Positions 53,878-63,724 of a stretch of 64,000 bases of DNA are shown piece after piece. The notes beneath the pieces were generated by a model. It worked only from the letters and a program-made list of their open reading frames with translations, did no database searches and was not told the origin of the DNA. The translations under genes and the position numbers were made by a program. Position 1 is the first letter of the stretch, and each line of letters begins with the position of its first letter. The stretch covers positions 104,917-168,916 of the forward strand of contig CAUTQY010000002.1 of the NCBI GenBank assembly GCA_963540815.1, written 5' to 3'. The DNA is from Scybalousia_A sp963540815. Its GTDB lineage: Bacteria > Bacteroidota > Bacteroidia > Bacteroidales > P3.

Positions 53878-53960
53878 CATACCGCCAATGTTTCCGCTCC
53901 AAATACAAGAGATGAAAAGTATAGAATACTTGATTGGGAAATTTCTATAAAACAATTTTT

Positions 53961-54812
53961 ATGACAAGGAAAGATAAACCTAAAGTAGCGTTAATTTACG
54001 ATTTTGACGGCACATTGTCTCCGGGCAATATGCAAGAATTCGGTTTTATAAAGGCCATAAAAAAAACTCAAAAAAACTTTTGGGCAGAAAGTAACAAGAT
54101 GGCAAAAGATAACGATGCCGATAGTATACTTTGTTACATGTTTCAAATGATAAAAAACGCGGATTTTAATGAGTTACCAAAAACCAAAGAGTCTTTTAAA
54201 AATTTTGGTGAAAAAGTTGAGTTGTTCAAGGGTGTTGAAGAATGGTTTAAACTCATAAACAACTATGGCAAAACCAAAGATTTGACAATAAAACATTATA
54301 TCATTTCTTCGGGATTAAAAGAAATGATAGATGGTACGAGTATAGCAAAAGAATTTGAGTACATATATGCCAGCTCCTATATATACGATGCCAATGGGGT
54401 GGTTATTTGGCCGGGAGTAGCTGTTAATTTTACCACAAAAACCCAATTTTTATTCAAAATTAATAAGGGTATAAGAGAAATAAGTGATAATTTCAAAATC
54501 AATGAATACGTACCCGAGCCTCAAAGAGATGTTCCTTTTGAACGTATGATATATTTCGGTGATGGACAAACGGACATTCCTTGTATGAAAATGGTAAAGG
54601 TACACGGAGGTCATTCCATCGCCCTTTACGACAATAAAAACAAAAAAACGGAAGCGATGAAATTAATAAAAGAAGATAGAGTTAATTTCGTTTGCAAGGC
54701 GGATTACTCGGAAGGAAAAGAACTTCACAAGGTAGTAACCACGATTATAGATAAAATAAAAGCCGACTTTGATTTTAGTACCCTATTGGAAAAACATCAT
54801 AACAATATATAA
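53961..54812 (+). CDS. HAD-superfamily phosphatase
   Basis: Encodes 283 residues. The catalytic motif DFDGT places the nucleophile at Asp14 and the acid at Asp16 (YDFDGTLSPGN). The last motif is YFGDGQTDIPCM at about residue 198 on. A helical cap lies between them. It belongs to the phosphoserine-phosphatase-like branch; the substrate is unknown. The frame extends upstream to a TTG at 53934, but the ATG at 53961 is a better start. It lies between the HD and recR genes. Confidence 0.8.
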   Translation: MTRKDKPKVALIYDFDGTLSPGNMQEFGFIKAIKKTQKNFWAESNKMAKDNDADSILCYMFQMIKNADFNELPKTKESFKNFGEKVELFKGVEEWFKLINNYGKTKDLTIKHYIISSGLKEMIDGTSIAKEFEYIYASSYIYDANGVVIWPGVAVNFTTKTQFLFKINKGIREISDNFKINEYVPEPQRDVPFERMIYFGDGQTDIPCMKMVKVHGGHSIALYDNKNKKTEAMKLIKEDRVNFVCKADYSEGKELHKVVTTIIDKIKADFDFSTLLEKHHNNI

Positions 54813-54839
54813 TATGTCCATTTACATAAAACAAAGAAC

Positions 54840-55451
54840 ATGAATTACCCTTCTTTATATCTGGAAAAAGTTATAGATGAGTTTAGCAAACTTCCCAATA
54901 TAGGCAGAAGAACCGCTTTGCGCATTGCCCTACATCTTTTGAATGAGGACAAACAATATTCAACAGACCTTACCTCTTCCATATTGCAAATGAAAAACGA
55001 GGTAAAACTTTGCAAACATTGTTTTTCTTTGTCGGATACGGACGAATGTGAAGTTTGCAAGGATATCAAAAGAGAACATGACGTGGTTTGTGTTGTGGAA
55101 AATATTAGGGATGTAATGGCCATAGAAAATACAAATCAATACAAGGGTGTTTATCATGTCTTGGGTGGAATAATATCTCCCATTGAAGGAGTGTGTGCAA
55201 AGGATATACGTATTGATGAACTTATACAAAGAATAAAAAATGAAAATATAAAGGAGATTATTTTTGCGTTACCTACAACTATGGAGGGAGATACTACGGG
55301 ATTTTATATTTATAGGTTGATTAAAGAAATGAATATCAAGGTTTCCGTTTTGGCAAGAGGTATAGCAATAGGAGATAATCTGGAATATGCAGACGAGATA
55401 ACCCTTGGACGCTCTATTGCAAATAGGCAACCTTTTGAAAACATGCTTTAA
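54840..55451 (+). CDS. recR: Recombination mediator protein RecR
   Basis: Works with RecO and RecF to load RecA at gaps in DNA. The order of parts is typical: N-terminal helix-hairpin-helix (FSKLPNIGRRTALRIALHLL), zinc finger with Cys58, 61, 70 and 73, then a Toprim domain (VCVVENIRDVMAIENT, GVYHVLGGIISPIEGV) and the C-terminal EITLGRSIANRQ. The length of 203 residues is normal. No dnaX or ybaB gene lies next to it, unlike in many bacteria. Confidence 0.95.
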   Translation: MNYPSLYLEKVIDEFSKLPNIGRRTALRIALHLLNEDKQYSTDLTSSILQMKNEVKLCKHCFSLSDTDECEVCKDIKREHDVVCVVENIRDVMAIENTNQYKGVYHVLGGIISPIEGVCAKDIRIDELIQRIKNENIKEIIFALPTTMEGDTTGFYIYRLIKEMNIKVSVLARGIAIGDNLEYADEITLGRSIANRQPFENML

Positions 55452-55476
55452 TTTCATTCTCTTACGGAATGAATTA

Positions 55477-55505
55477 TTGCAGAAGGTATATTTTTTGTAC
55501 CTTTG
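55477..55505 (+). promoter_or_regulatory. Promoter of the CPA2 antiporter gene
   Basis: TTG at 55477-55479 and TACCTTTG at 55498-55505, 18 bases apart. The leader of about 75 bases contains a purine-rich AAGGAAAGGAGAG tract. Confidence 0.65.
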
Positions 55506-55585
55506 CAAACAAGTGAAGTGCTAAGTAAGGAAAGGAGAGAAAAGAAAAGTGGTGGATTTACCTGGCACTGTTTTTAGGTGATATT

Positions 55586-57883
55586 ATGGATGCTTTTATT
55601 TTAGACCTTGCAATAATACTTATTTTAGGCTCTATTTTTTCTCTTATTTGCAAAATACTGAAACAACCTGTTGTTTTGGGTTATATCGTAGCAGGATTTA
55701 TAGCCGGACCTAATTTTGCATTTTTCCAAACGGTTAATCCCGAACATATAAAAACTTGGGCAGACATAGGGGTAATATTCCTTTTGTTTGGTATGGGTTT
55801 GGAGTTTTCTTTCAAAAAACTTATAACCACAGGCAAGGTAGCTACCACAGCCATTATTGTCGAAATACTTTTTTTACCGCTAATTGGTTTTATTATGGGT
55901 AAATTTGTTATTGGGTGGCCTACTTCGGATAGTTTACTCTTGGGTGGAATATTTATTTCTTCTTCCACAGCCGTTATTTTTAAAGCCTTTACCGAGTTGG
56001 GATTTCAAAAAAAGAAATTTGCCGGTATAGTATTTAGTATTTCCGTTTTTGAGGATTTGTATTCCATTATTTTGATGGTAATAGTTACCACTTTTGGTGT
56101 AAGTAAGCAGTTCGAAGGTACTCAACTTGTGGGGGTTGTGGGTAAATTGATTTTTTTTATTATTGTTTGGATTGTTTGCGGTATATATCTTATTCCTACT
56201 TTCCTAAAAAAAATTAAATCTTACTTGAATGATGAAACTTTGCTCTTGGTGTCTATGGGCTTGTGTCTCGGTATGGTCGTTTTTGCCACAAATGTAGGTT
56301 TTTCCGCCGCTTTGGGAGCCTTTATTATGGGTTCCTTGCTTGCCGAAACATTGGAGCAGGAGAGAATAGAAAAAGTTATTTCACCCATTAAAGATTTCTT
56401 TGGTGCCATATTTTTTGTTTCGGTTGGTATGATGGTAAATCCCACAATCATAGTTTCCAACTTCCCAACAATTATTATTGTAACACTTGCTCTTATTTTG
56501 GGTAAAGTCATATTTGCCACGGCAGGTGTGAGATTAGCCGGAGAGGATTTAAAAACCTCAATGCAAACAGGATTTTCTCTTGCTCAAATGGGAGAATTTT
56601 CGTTTATAGTGGCAAATCTAGGTATCGGTCTGGGTATAATTTCTCCTACGGTATACTCCATAGCCATTGTAGTGTCGGCCATAACCACCTTTACAACTCC
56701 CTATTGCATACGTTTGTCGGAACCCACATACGGCGTAATAGAGGCAATCGTTCCCAAAAGATGGCATAAGTTACTTTATCCTAGCTCAGATATAGAAGAT
56801 TTAAAAACTTCTTCGGTGTGGAGACAGTTTTTGAAAACCTATTTTGCACGTCTCGGACTCTATGTAATGATATGTATAGCCATTTCTCTTTTGTCTTTCA
56901 CTTTTGGTGTGGAATTTGCAAATACCGATGAGCAACAATTCATAAAAAAACTTATACTTTCTCTCTGTACGCTCGGTCTTTTGGCAATATTTCTTCGTCC
57001 TATGATACATAATCAAGGCAAACAGGCAAATCTTTTTCTTTCTCTTTGGACAAGTGACACCAATAACAGATTCTTCTTGTCTTTTATGATAGTGGTAAGG
57101 TATATTATTGCCTTTCTGTTTGTTTGTATGATAATAAACAGATATTGGGCGCTGCCAACTTACATTATCATTATATTTGCCGCCGTATTCTTCGGACTTA
57201 TTTTTCATTCAAAAAGGCTCATGCGTTTTTATTGGTCTATGGAAAGCAGATTTGTTAAAAACTTTAACGCAAGGCAAATTATGCAACAAATGACAAAGGA
57301 CGACAACCCTATGAACGAAGTAAGCAATCTGCATTGGATAGACCAAAATGTAAATGTGGCACCCTTTACTCTTACGGAAAACACCGAATTGGAAGGAGTT
57401 ACTCTCAAAAATCTTAATTTCAGAAAGAAATACAACGTTCTTGTTATTTCCGTTAAGAGAAACGGTAAACAGTTGGATTTTCCGGATGGAGACTTTGAAC
57501 TTAGAAAAAAAGATAGGTTGTTATTATTAGGTTCTTTTCATAACTTGAGACATTTGGATTTGGATTATGATACTTTGGTTATGGATTATAATGAAATGGA
57601 GGTTTTGAATGATTTTAATCAAAAACAAAACAACAATCCCAATTCAAAAATTAATTGTCTGATTTTTCGTATAGCAAAAGGCTCCGAATGGATAGGAAAA
57701 TCTCTTATAGACTCTTCTTTAATGAAAGATAAATGTATGGTAATAGCCATAGAAAGAAACGATGCTCCTATTGTTAACCCTTCTTCACATGTAATTTTTG
57801 AGGAAAATGATTTTGTTTGGGTTATGGGAGATAAAAAAATATTATATAGGTTATTGGAAAAAAATTATTTTACGGAAATGTAA
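55586..57883 (+). CDS. Monovalent cation:proton antiporter, CPA2 family with TrkA-C domains
   Basis: Encodes 765 residues. The first 380 or so are twelve to thirteen membrane helices of the sodium/hydrogen-exchanger fold, with GYIVAGFIAGP, IGVIFLLFGMGLEFS and GAFIMGSLLAET. A second group of helices follows at about 425-545. The soluble C-terminus has two TrkA-C-like modules (NTELEGVTLKNLNFRKKYNV near residue 590 and IGKSLIDSSLMKDKCMVIAI near 690). No NAD-binding TrkA-N part is seen. It resembles KefB/YbaL- or RosB-like K+ or Na+ efflux systems; the ion is not known. Confidence 0.88.
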   Translation: MDAFILDLAIILILGSIFSLICKILKQPVVLGYIVAGFIAGPNFAFFQTVNPEHIKTWADIGVIFLLFGMGLEFSFKKLITTGKVATTAIIVEILFLPLIGFIMGKFVIGWPTSDSLLLGGIFISSSTAVIFKAFTELGFQKKKFAGIVFSISVFEDLYSIILMVIVTTFGVSKQFEGTQLVGVVGKLIFFIIVWIVCGIYLIPTFLKKIKSYLNDETLLLVSMGLCLGMVVFATNVGFSAALGAFIMGSLLAETLEQERIEKVISPIKDFFGAIFFVSVGMMVNPTIIVSNFPTIIIVTLALILGKVIFATAGVRLAGEDLKTSMQTGFSLAQMGEFSFIVANLGIGLGIISPTVYSIAIVVSAITTFTTPYCIRLSEPTYGVIEAIVPKRWHKLLYPSSDIEDLKTSSVWRQFLKTYFARLGLYVMICIAISLLSFTFGVEFANTDEQQFIKKLILSLCTLGLLAIFLRPMIHNQGKQANLFLSLWTSDTNNRFFLSFMIVVRYIIAFLFVCMIINRYWALPTYIIIIFAAVFFGLIFHSKRLMRFYWSMESRFVKNFNARQIMQQMTKDDNPMNEVSNLHWIDQNVNVAPFTLTENTELEGVTLKNLNFRKKYNVLVISVKRNGKQLDFPDGDFELRKKDRLLLLGSFHNLRHLDLDYDTLVMDYNEMEVLNDFNQKQNNNPNSKINCLIFRIAKGSEWIGKSLIDSSLMKDKCMVIAIERNDAPIVNPSSHVIFEENDFVWVMGDKKILYRLLEKNYFTEM

Positions 57884-58332
57884 GGTACATAGTTTTTACA
57901 ATATTTTTTGCGTAAAAGTTTGGTTGTATTAATAAATTGTTTATAAATCTGCACCGTAACCAATAATATTTATGTGGCACATGGATGCAATATTTTGTAA
58001 ATCAATTATTTTGCAAACAAAATATTTACTCTATTTTTATTTTCTTAAAGTAAATATGCGCCTGTGCTTTGTATGTGCCTCAAAGTACACACACTACATA
58101 TGCAAAAATAAGGCAGTAATACAACGGAGGTGCTTGACAAGGTAAATAATAGTTATTTTTGTTTATTTTTAGCCTCCGTTTTTTATAGACCTTCAAAGGA
58201 AAAATTTGTTTCTTATTCGCCGACTTGCAAGGAAAATAACACACAAAAAAAGGATAAGAAAAGATTTTCTTAACAAGATTGCATAGTTAGGAAAATCCTA
58301 TACACAGAATTGCAATTAAAAATAATTATAAT
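57884..58332. other. 449-base intergenic region with a long leader
   Basis: No gene is seen. Bases 57884-58110 are AT-rich without structure I can name. A promoter lies at 58134-58161, flanked by an 8-bp inverted repeat (58123-58130 and 58173-58180). The rest would be a 165-base leader of the leucine-rich-repeat gene. Confidence 0.6.
58134..58161 (+). promoter_or_regulatory. Promoter of the surface-protein genes
   Basis: TTGACA at 58134-58139 and TATTTTTG at 58154-58161, with 17 bases between TTG and the box. Confidence 0.55.
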
Positions 58333-59463
58333 ATGAAAAAGATAGTATTATTAAGCATTATTTTGCTTCTGGGAATAAGCGGAGCGAAAGCACAAGAAAG
58401 CACAGGTAGAAGGTTTCCGTCAGTTAATGCCGATGGTGACACAATAACATATTATATCGTAGACTCCGTAAACAGAAAGGTACATGTTACTCCGAATGAG
58501 ATAAGAATAGATTATGGACGTTGGGGAATATACTATGTTTCCCTGTATAAGGATACATTAAATATTCCGCCATACGTAACACTCGACAGTATAGAGTACA
58601 CCGTAACAGGTATAAGTCAAATGGCATTTTATTTTTGTCAGGATAGGGGTACGGAAACGCGATACAAACTGTATAGGGTTAATATGCCAAATACTATAGA
58701 GTATATAGGGGTTGACGCCTTTAAATGCCGAGACGAAATGGATACGATTATTATTCCAAATAGCGTAAAGAAAATAGATGCGTATGCCTTCGCCTCTAAA
58801 TACAATGTTCCATATCATAGTAATAATTATATAAAATGGGGGGATAGTATTACCGAAATTGCCAATGGGGCATTTTATTATAAATTTATTGTAAATTTAA
58901 AATTGCCGAACAATATAGAAACCATAGGCGACATAGCCTTCACTTATTCTCCTAGAGAAGTTGTGAGTACAAATCTGCATATTCCGAGTCGTATTAAAAG
59001 AATCGGAAGGAATGCTTTCTTAAAGAATAATTTTGATACGGTGACAATATCGGCATTAACACCGCCGATAATAGACAGTCTTACTTTTTCCGCCAAGGAA
59101 GACACTAATACATCGTATGATATAGTTTTTATCGTTCCGTGTCAGTCGTATGATCTTTATAGTTCGGCAGATATATGGAAAGATTTTAACTTGCAATGTG
59201 ATTGGATTGGATTAACTGATATAGAAAAACAGGATTCGGTTTATATATATCCTAATCCGGTAACAAAAATATTGCATGTTAATAACGGTACCACCATAAT
59301 AAAAAACATAAAGATATATGATATGTTGGGTAATACTGTAAGTGAACAGGAAATTAACAACACAAAGTTCGAAATAAATGTGGAAAGTTTAACACAAGGA
59401 GAATATACATTGCAACTGATTTACGAAAATCAAACAAGAACAAAGAAATTCATTAAACTCTAA
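58333..59463 (+). CDS. BspA-like leucine-rich-repeat protein with T9SS sorting tail
   Basis: Encodes 376 residues. Signal peptide at residues 1-21 (IVLLSIILLLGISGAKAQ). The middle has BspA-type repeats, each with an IEYIGVDAFKC-like core: NTIEYIGVDAF, NSVKKIDAYAF, DSITEIANGAF, NNIETIGDIAF, SRIKRIGRNAF. The C-terminal 80 residues (VYIYPNPVTKILHV, IYDMLGNTV, LTQGEYTLQLIYE, TRTKKFIKL) form a type A T9SS sorting domain. It is exported and surface-attached; BspA-type proteins bind host or partner proteins in some species. It is 13 bases ahead of the next large secreted gene. Confidence 0.88.
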   Translation: MKKIVLLSIILLLGISGAKAQESTGRRFPSVNADGDTITYYIVDSVNRKVHVTPNEIRIDYGRWGIYYVSLYKDTLNIPPYVTLDSIEYTVTGISQMAFYFCQDRGTETRYKLYRVNMPNTIEYIGVDAFKCRDEMDTIIIPNSVKKIDAYAFASKYNVPYHSNNYIKWGDSITEIANGAFYYKFIVNLKLPNNIETIGDIAFTYSPREVVSTNLHIPSRIKRIGRNAFLKNNFDTVTISALTPPIIDSLTFSAKEDTNTSYDIVFIVPCQSYDLYSSADIWKDFNLQCDWIGLTDIEKQDSVYIYPNPVTKILHVNNGTTIIKNIKIYDMLGNTVSEQEINNTKFEINVESLTQGEYTLQLIYENQTRTKKFIKL

Positions 59464-59476
59464 AAAATATAATACA

Positions 59477-62400
59477 ATGAAAAAAATAATACTCTGTTTT
59501 ATAGTAATAATTTTAGCCTCTGCAATAAAAGCAGACTGTCAGACAAATAACGATTTCAGAATAGGAATGTATAGTTTTGACTATAAGAAAAGTTACAACA
59601 ACCCAGGCGACTCAGGCTTTTTTACTGCTGATTTAGGTACGTATGGGAAAGGAACAAGTCAGTTGAAAGTATTGAGCGAAGACGGTTTTAATACGGTAGT
59701 GGACTATCTTCCCAGTTGCTGGGCGCTATCGCCGGTATTTATGCGTAGCTATATTAAGCTTGTAAAAAATAATAATTTGCAGTGCATGTTAAATTCGGCA
59801 CATTATTATAAACCGGTAAAAGCAGACTATACAAAACTTGACGGAGAAGTTTATGGTGAGAATATATTTAATTTTAATAATGGTGATTCTAATTACGGAG
59901 CGAGACCTAATTATGATACTCTTATTGATGTTGTTTATTCGGACACTGCTTTTAAGGATGTGATTTGGGGGTTGCAGATGGCAGAAGAGGCATCAGCAAG
60001 ACATGGTTTTGCAAAAGATGATTCAATGAGAAAGAATGATTCGGATACGACACGCATACTTTTTTCTGAAGTACCGATTGAGAATCTTTCCGATGCAATT
60101 AATCATTTTCGCCAAAAATTACAACAGAACAATATGAACAAAACAAACCTGATAATAATGGAGGCTATGCATAACGGGGCGATCAATGACTATATGCACG
60201 ATAGAGAAGTATGTCCGACAAAGGAGATAGAAAAATCATACTTTGAGGGTGACAGATACAGTCATTATCAGGTAGACGAATATCTAAGAACCATAGAACA
60301 CAAACCCGATATTTTCTTTGAGGGTTCGTATTTTAACTGGGTGCCCGACTGGCGGTTATGGCATCTCGCCAAATATGATTCTGCCGGAATGTATGACCCT
60401 GATAACATAGAAATAATACGTAAAAATAAGGATAGCGTCATAATAGATACTACAAGATACGAGTGTATGTCACATTATCTGGGAGGACAAAAATCTATAG
60501 ATTGGGCATATAAGTATGTAAACAATGTTCAGAAAGTAGTGAATATAGAAACACGTTCTGCTGATTCTATTACAAGATTGCATAAAGAATATGCGTTAAA
60601 TACCGACACTAATATAAATAATTGCAACTATCTCTGGTTTAAAGTTTATACCTCCATAATACATAATGCCAAGGGAATCTGGTTTTGGGGAATAAATTGG
60701 GCAAGAGATAGCGTAGAGTTAGAACAATATAATAGTATACCCTATTCTAATAAGTACAAGTATAACAGAGATAATTTTCCGAGAGTATATAGAAACTTCG
60801 TATCATCATTGGCAAGAGAGTTACGATATTTGGTTAATAAGAATCTGTTAAGTACGGATAGCAATACATACGTAGCATACAAAACAGATAAAAATGATAA
60901 ATACGGAATAATTACTCCATACAAAGCAATTATCCCGGATTCTGCTAACTTTACCGAGCACTATGTGGCGGATAGCGATAGTATAATCAACAATCATTAT
61001 AATCTAAGATATACCATACGAACGAATGGTACGGAGGATGTAATGATAGTAACAAATCCGTTGTTCGGTGCAAAATGTCAAACGCAATTGAATTTTAAAA
61101 AAATTGCAGAAAAAGATGACATAATAAGAAACAGCAATCAATGTAAATTGTTGTTTGAAAAATTTGTACCAACGGACACGAGTATGATAAATACTGACTA
61201 TAAAACGATTCGCTATTACAATGATATCGATTTGCGGAATATGACAATAGCAGACCATTATGTTCAAAATATAAACTTTGATACGGCATTTACTCTGGCT
61301 TTCGGAAACTGTGACACACATATATTATTATTTGATACGGTTGCCGGCAGATTATTCGATGAAAGAATGGATACGACAGAAGCATTCTTTAATAACATAG
61401 GAGCACACTCAGAGATAAGAACAGGCGCAAAAGGTAATATCTTTTATGTAAGAAATGACGGCAGAATTAATATGATTTATGATGGCAAACACACCGATTG
61501 GTTGGGAGATAGTATTGTTACTAATGGTAAAAGCGGCTTTGATATTGACAAAGATAATAATATATTATACTTCTTATCGGATGCAGGTAAATTAAGAGGT
61601 GTGCATTTGAATAATATGCAACCTTTTGAAGTTAATGATAATTCAAGTCTTAATATAAACACAACGAGTAGAATTTTCTACAGAAACGGATATATTTATT
61701 GTCAGAGAGATAACGGACAGATAACAAAAACAAATGTTGCAAACGGAGTTTCAGAGGTTCTGAATAAAAAACCTATGAGTAACAAACATATAGGATTTAC
61801 CATAAACAAAACTGCAACACAGTTGTATTTTCAGGGTAATGATAAGCACATTTATAAAATAGCATTAAATGACAATAATAAAATCGAAGAAATTTATTCG
61901 CAACTTCAAATAAGAAATAAGAGTAACTTGCACTGTAACACCAATCTGTATTTCATTAGAAATGATGGAAGGTTGCATTTATTATGGTACAACGGAAACG
62001 AATACGTTTCGGATTGGATAAGTTCGGACGTGAAGGTAATGAATGGTACCGATTTTGTCGTAACGGACAACAATGTATATTACATAGGGTTAGACTCCTT
62101 GATTTATGAGGTAAAAACAAATAATTCACAAATACAACTTTTTAGCCCTACAAAACTGGTTAGAGCTAACTCTACTTCAAAAATATATTACTCGGGAGGA
62201 AATATTTATTATGCGGGCAGTGGCGACAAAGCTCACAGACTTCAATACAGAAACAATAATTATTATAAAAGATTGGACTTATCAATAAAAGACTCCCCCG
62301 AAGATATGGGGGAAGAGCCAAATAATAGCTCTGAGATATTATATGCAAGCGAAGATATTTGGATAAGAAATCAACAGGATGGTCTGACAAATCAAATAAC

Positions 62401-62761
62401 GGAGAATCCCGAGTATAATATGGGCAACCCTGTTTATGTATATGTAAGAGTAAGGAATAGTAGTCATATCTCGACAAAAGGTACGGAAAAAGTGAAATTA
62501 AGTTGGGCAAAAGCAGGTGTAGATTTGTATTATCCGTATAGTTGGAACGGTTCAGTAACATATACGGCACCAATGGGAGGTATTGTAGGAGAAAAAATAA
62601 TTCCAAGCATAATGGAACCGGGGGAAGAACAAATATTATGTTTTGAATGGACAATTCCAAATCCAAACGACTACGAAGTTGACAAATGGCATTTTTGTTT
62701 GCTTGCTGAAATAACAAATTCCATAGAAGACACAATTAACGGTTATAACATTCCGCAGTAA
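59477..62761 (+). CDS. Giant secreted protein, N-terminal part (ends at an in-frame TAA)
   Basis: Encodes 1094 residues up to the stop. A signal peptide covers residues 1-22. Residues 25-450 or so look like an alpha/beta barrel of glycoside-hydrolase type (FRIGMYSFDYKKSY, QLKVLSEDGFNTVVDYL, GIWFWGINWARDSVE), but no catalytic pair can be assigned. Residues about 650-950 are repeats like IFYVRNDGRINMIY, IYCQRDNGQITKT, LYFIRNDGRLHLLWYNG and IYYAGSGDKAHRLQYRN, suggesting a beta-propeller. The protein ends TINGYNIPQ. The next frame continues the same reading frame through VKNNNNVAWKNVTVVD, a motif common in intact secreted proteins. So this is probably one gene of about 4.2 kb cut by a nonsense mutation. 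Confidence 0.72.
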   Translation: MKKIILCFIVIILASAIKADCQTNNDFRIGMYSFDYKKSYNNPGDSGFFTADLGTYGKGTSQLKVLSEDGFNTVVDYLPSCWALSPVFMRSYIKLVKNNNLQCMLNSAHYYKPVKADYTKLDGEVYGENIFNFNNGDSNYGARPNYDTLIDVVYSDTAFKDVIWGLQMAEEASARHGFAKDDSMRKNDSDTTRILFSEVPIENLSDAINHFRQKLQQNNMNKTNLIIMEAMHNGAINDYMHDREVCPTKEIEKSYFEGDRYSHYQVDEYLRTIEHKPDIFFEGSYFNWVPDWRLWHLAKYDSAGMYDPDNIEIIRKNKDSVIIDTTRYECMSHYLGGQKSIDWAYKYVNNVQKVVNIETRSADSITRLHKEYALNTDTNINNCNYLWFKVYTSIIHNAKGIWFWGINWARDSVELEQYNSIPYSNKYKYNRDNFPRVYRNFVSSLARELRYLVNKNLLSTDSNTYVAYKTDKNDKYGIITPYKAIIPDSANFTEHYVADSDSIINNHYNLRYTIRTNGTEDVMIVTNPLFGAKCQTQLNFKKIAEKDDIIRNSNQCKLLFEKFVPTDTSMINTDYKTIRYYNDIDLRNMTIADHYVQNINFDTAFTLAFGNCDTHILLFDTVAGRLFDERMDTTEAFFNNIGAHSEIRTGAKGNIFYVRNDGRINMIYDGKHTDWLGDSIVTNGKSGFDIDKDNNILYFLSDAGKLRGVHLNNMQPFEVNDNSSLNINTTSRIFYRNGYIYCQRDNGQITKTNVANGVSEVLNKKPMSNKHIGFTINKTATQLYFQGNDKHIYKIALNDNNKIEEIYSQLQIRNKSNLHCNTNLYFIRNDGRLHLLWYNGNEYVSDWISSDVKVMNGTDFVVTDNNVYYIGLDSLIYEVKTNNSQIQLFSPTKLVRANSTSKIYYSGGNIYYAGSGDKAHRLQYRNNNYYKRLDLSIKDSPEDMGEEPNNSSEILYASEDIWIRNQQDGLTNQITENPEYNMGNPVYVYVRVRNSSHISTKGTEKVKLSWAKAGVDLYYPYSWNGSVTYTAPMGGIVGEKIIPSIMEPGEEQILCFEWTIPNPNDYEVDKWHFCLLAEITNSIEDTINGYNIPQ

Positions 62762-62815
62762 ATATGGCTTTATGTTAAAAACAACAACAATGTTGCTTGG
62801 AAAAATGTAACTGTT

Positions 62816-63724
62816 GTGGATGAATATCCAAATTCTCATATCAGTTTACTCAACGCAAGTAGGGCGAGATATAAAGGCAGATTGACTTTTAAGAATCCGG
62901 AAAGTGAGCGAGCGCCTTTTATAAATAAAGTTGCCAATGTTTTGGTTATGCCCAACAACACACTGTTTAAGAACATGTTAAATAATCTTGGCTCTGCACA
63001 AGGAATAAAAATTTATAATGAGAAAGAGAATTCCTTTATAATTACGGACGATGAAGCAAGCATAGATATTGATATGATTCCCAATGAAATGAATCTTTTG
63101 GGAATGGAGTTTAATTTCCTAACAAAAAAAGTCGGCAATAAAACAAATTTCAAATATAATATCTCCTTACTGAACAAAGATAAGAGAGAATTTGTCGGCG
63201 GAGAACAATATCAAATATATTTGAATAATAGAAGAAATTTGTTCCGTGCCGAAGCAGGATACGACAAAATTATAAAACTCGGAGATTCCGTTACGTTATC
63301 AGCAGAATCTATAGGAGAGATTGCCACTTATCGTTGGATTGACGAAGTAAATGATACGGTAATTGTCGGGCAAGATATTCAGGCAAGTCCTTTAATTAGT
63401 CAGAAATATAGACTAAGTGTTGAAGCAACAGACGGATTTACGGATTATGACAGTTTAATGGTTACGGTAAAAAAGAATTACATAGAAAAAATAAATCCAA
63501 ATCCTACAACAAATACAACTACCATAACTTATGAAGCATCACAAACAAATAATGTTACGATAGAAATAATGAACTCTAAAGGAATCATAACAAACACATA
63601 TCCTTTGAGTAATTCACAAAATCAATATACATTGAATTGTAGCGGTTATTCAAGTGGAAATTACACAATAATATTGAATTGTGACGGTATGAGAACCGAC
63701 GCAAAGGTTTTGATTATCGAATAA
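62816..63724 (+). pseudogene. C-terminal part of the split secreted protein, with T9SS sorting tail
   Basis: In frame with the upstream gene; the reading is open from just after its TAA (62759-62761). Codons 62762-62815 encode IWLYVKNNNNVAWKNVTV, which looks like an internal part of such a protein. The first ATG is at 62816 and has no signal peptide, so any product would stay in the cytoplasm. A PKD/Ig-like stretch (GDSVTLSAESIGEIATYRW) precedes a T9SS type A tail (INPNPTTNTTTITYEAS to SSGNYTIIL). The sorting domain is thereby cut off from its cargo, which is why I call it a broken gene. Confidence 0.65.

Noticed and set aside
62172..62735. A 187-codon minus-strand frame inside the giant secreted protein gene
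   Set aside because: It is antisense to a well-supported coding region and its Leu/Tyr-rich translation resembles no protein.
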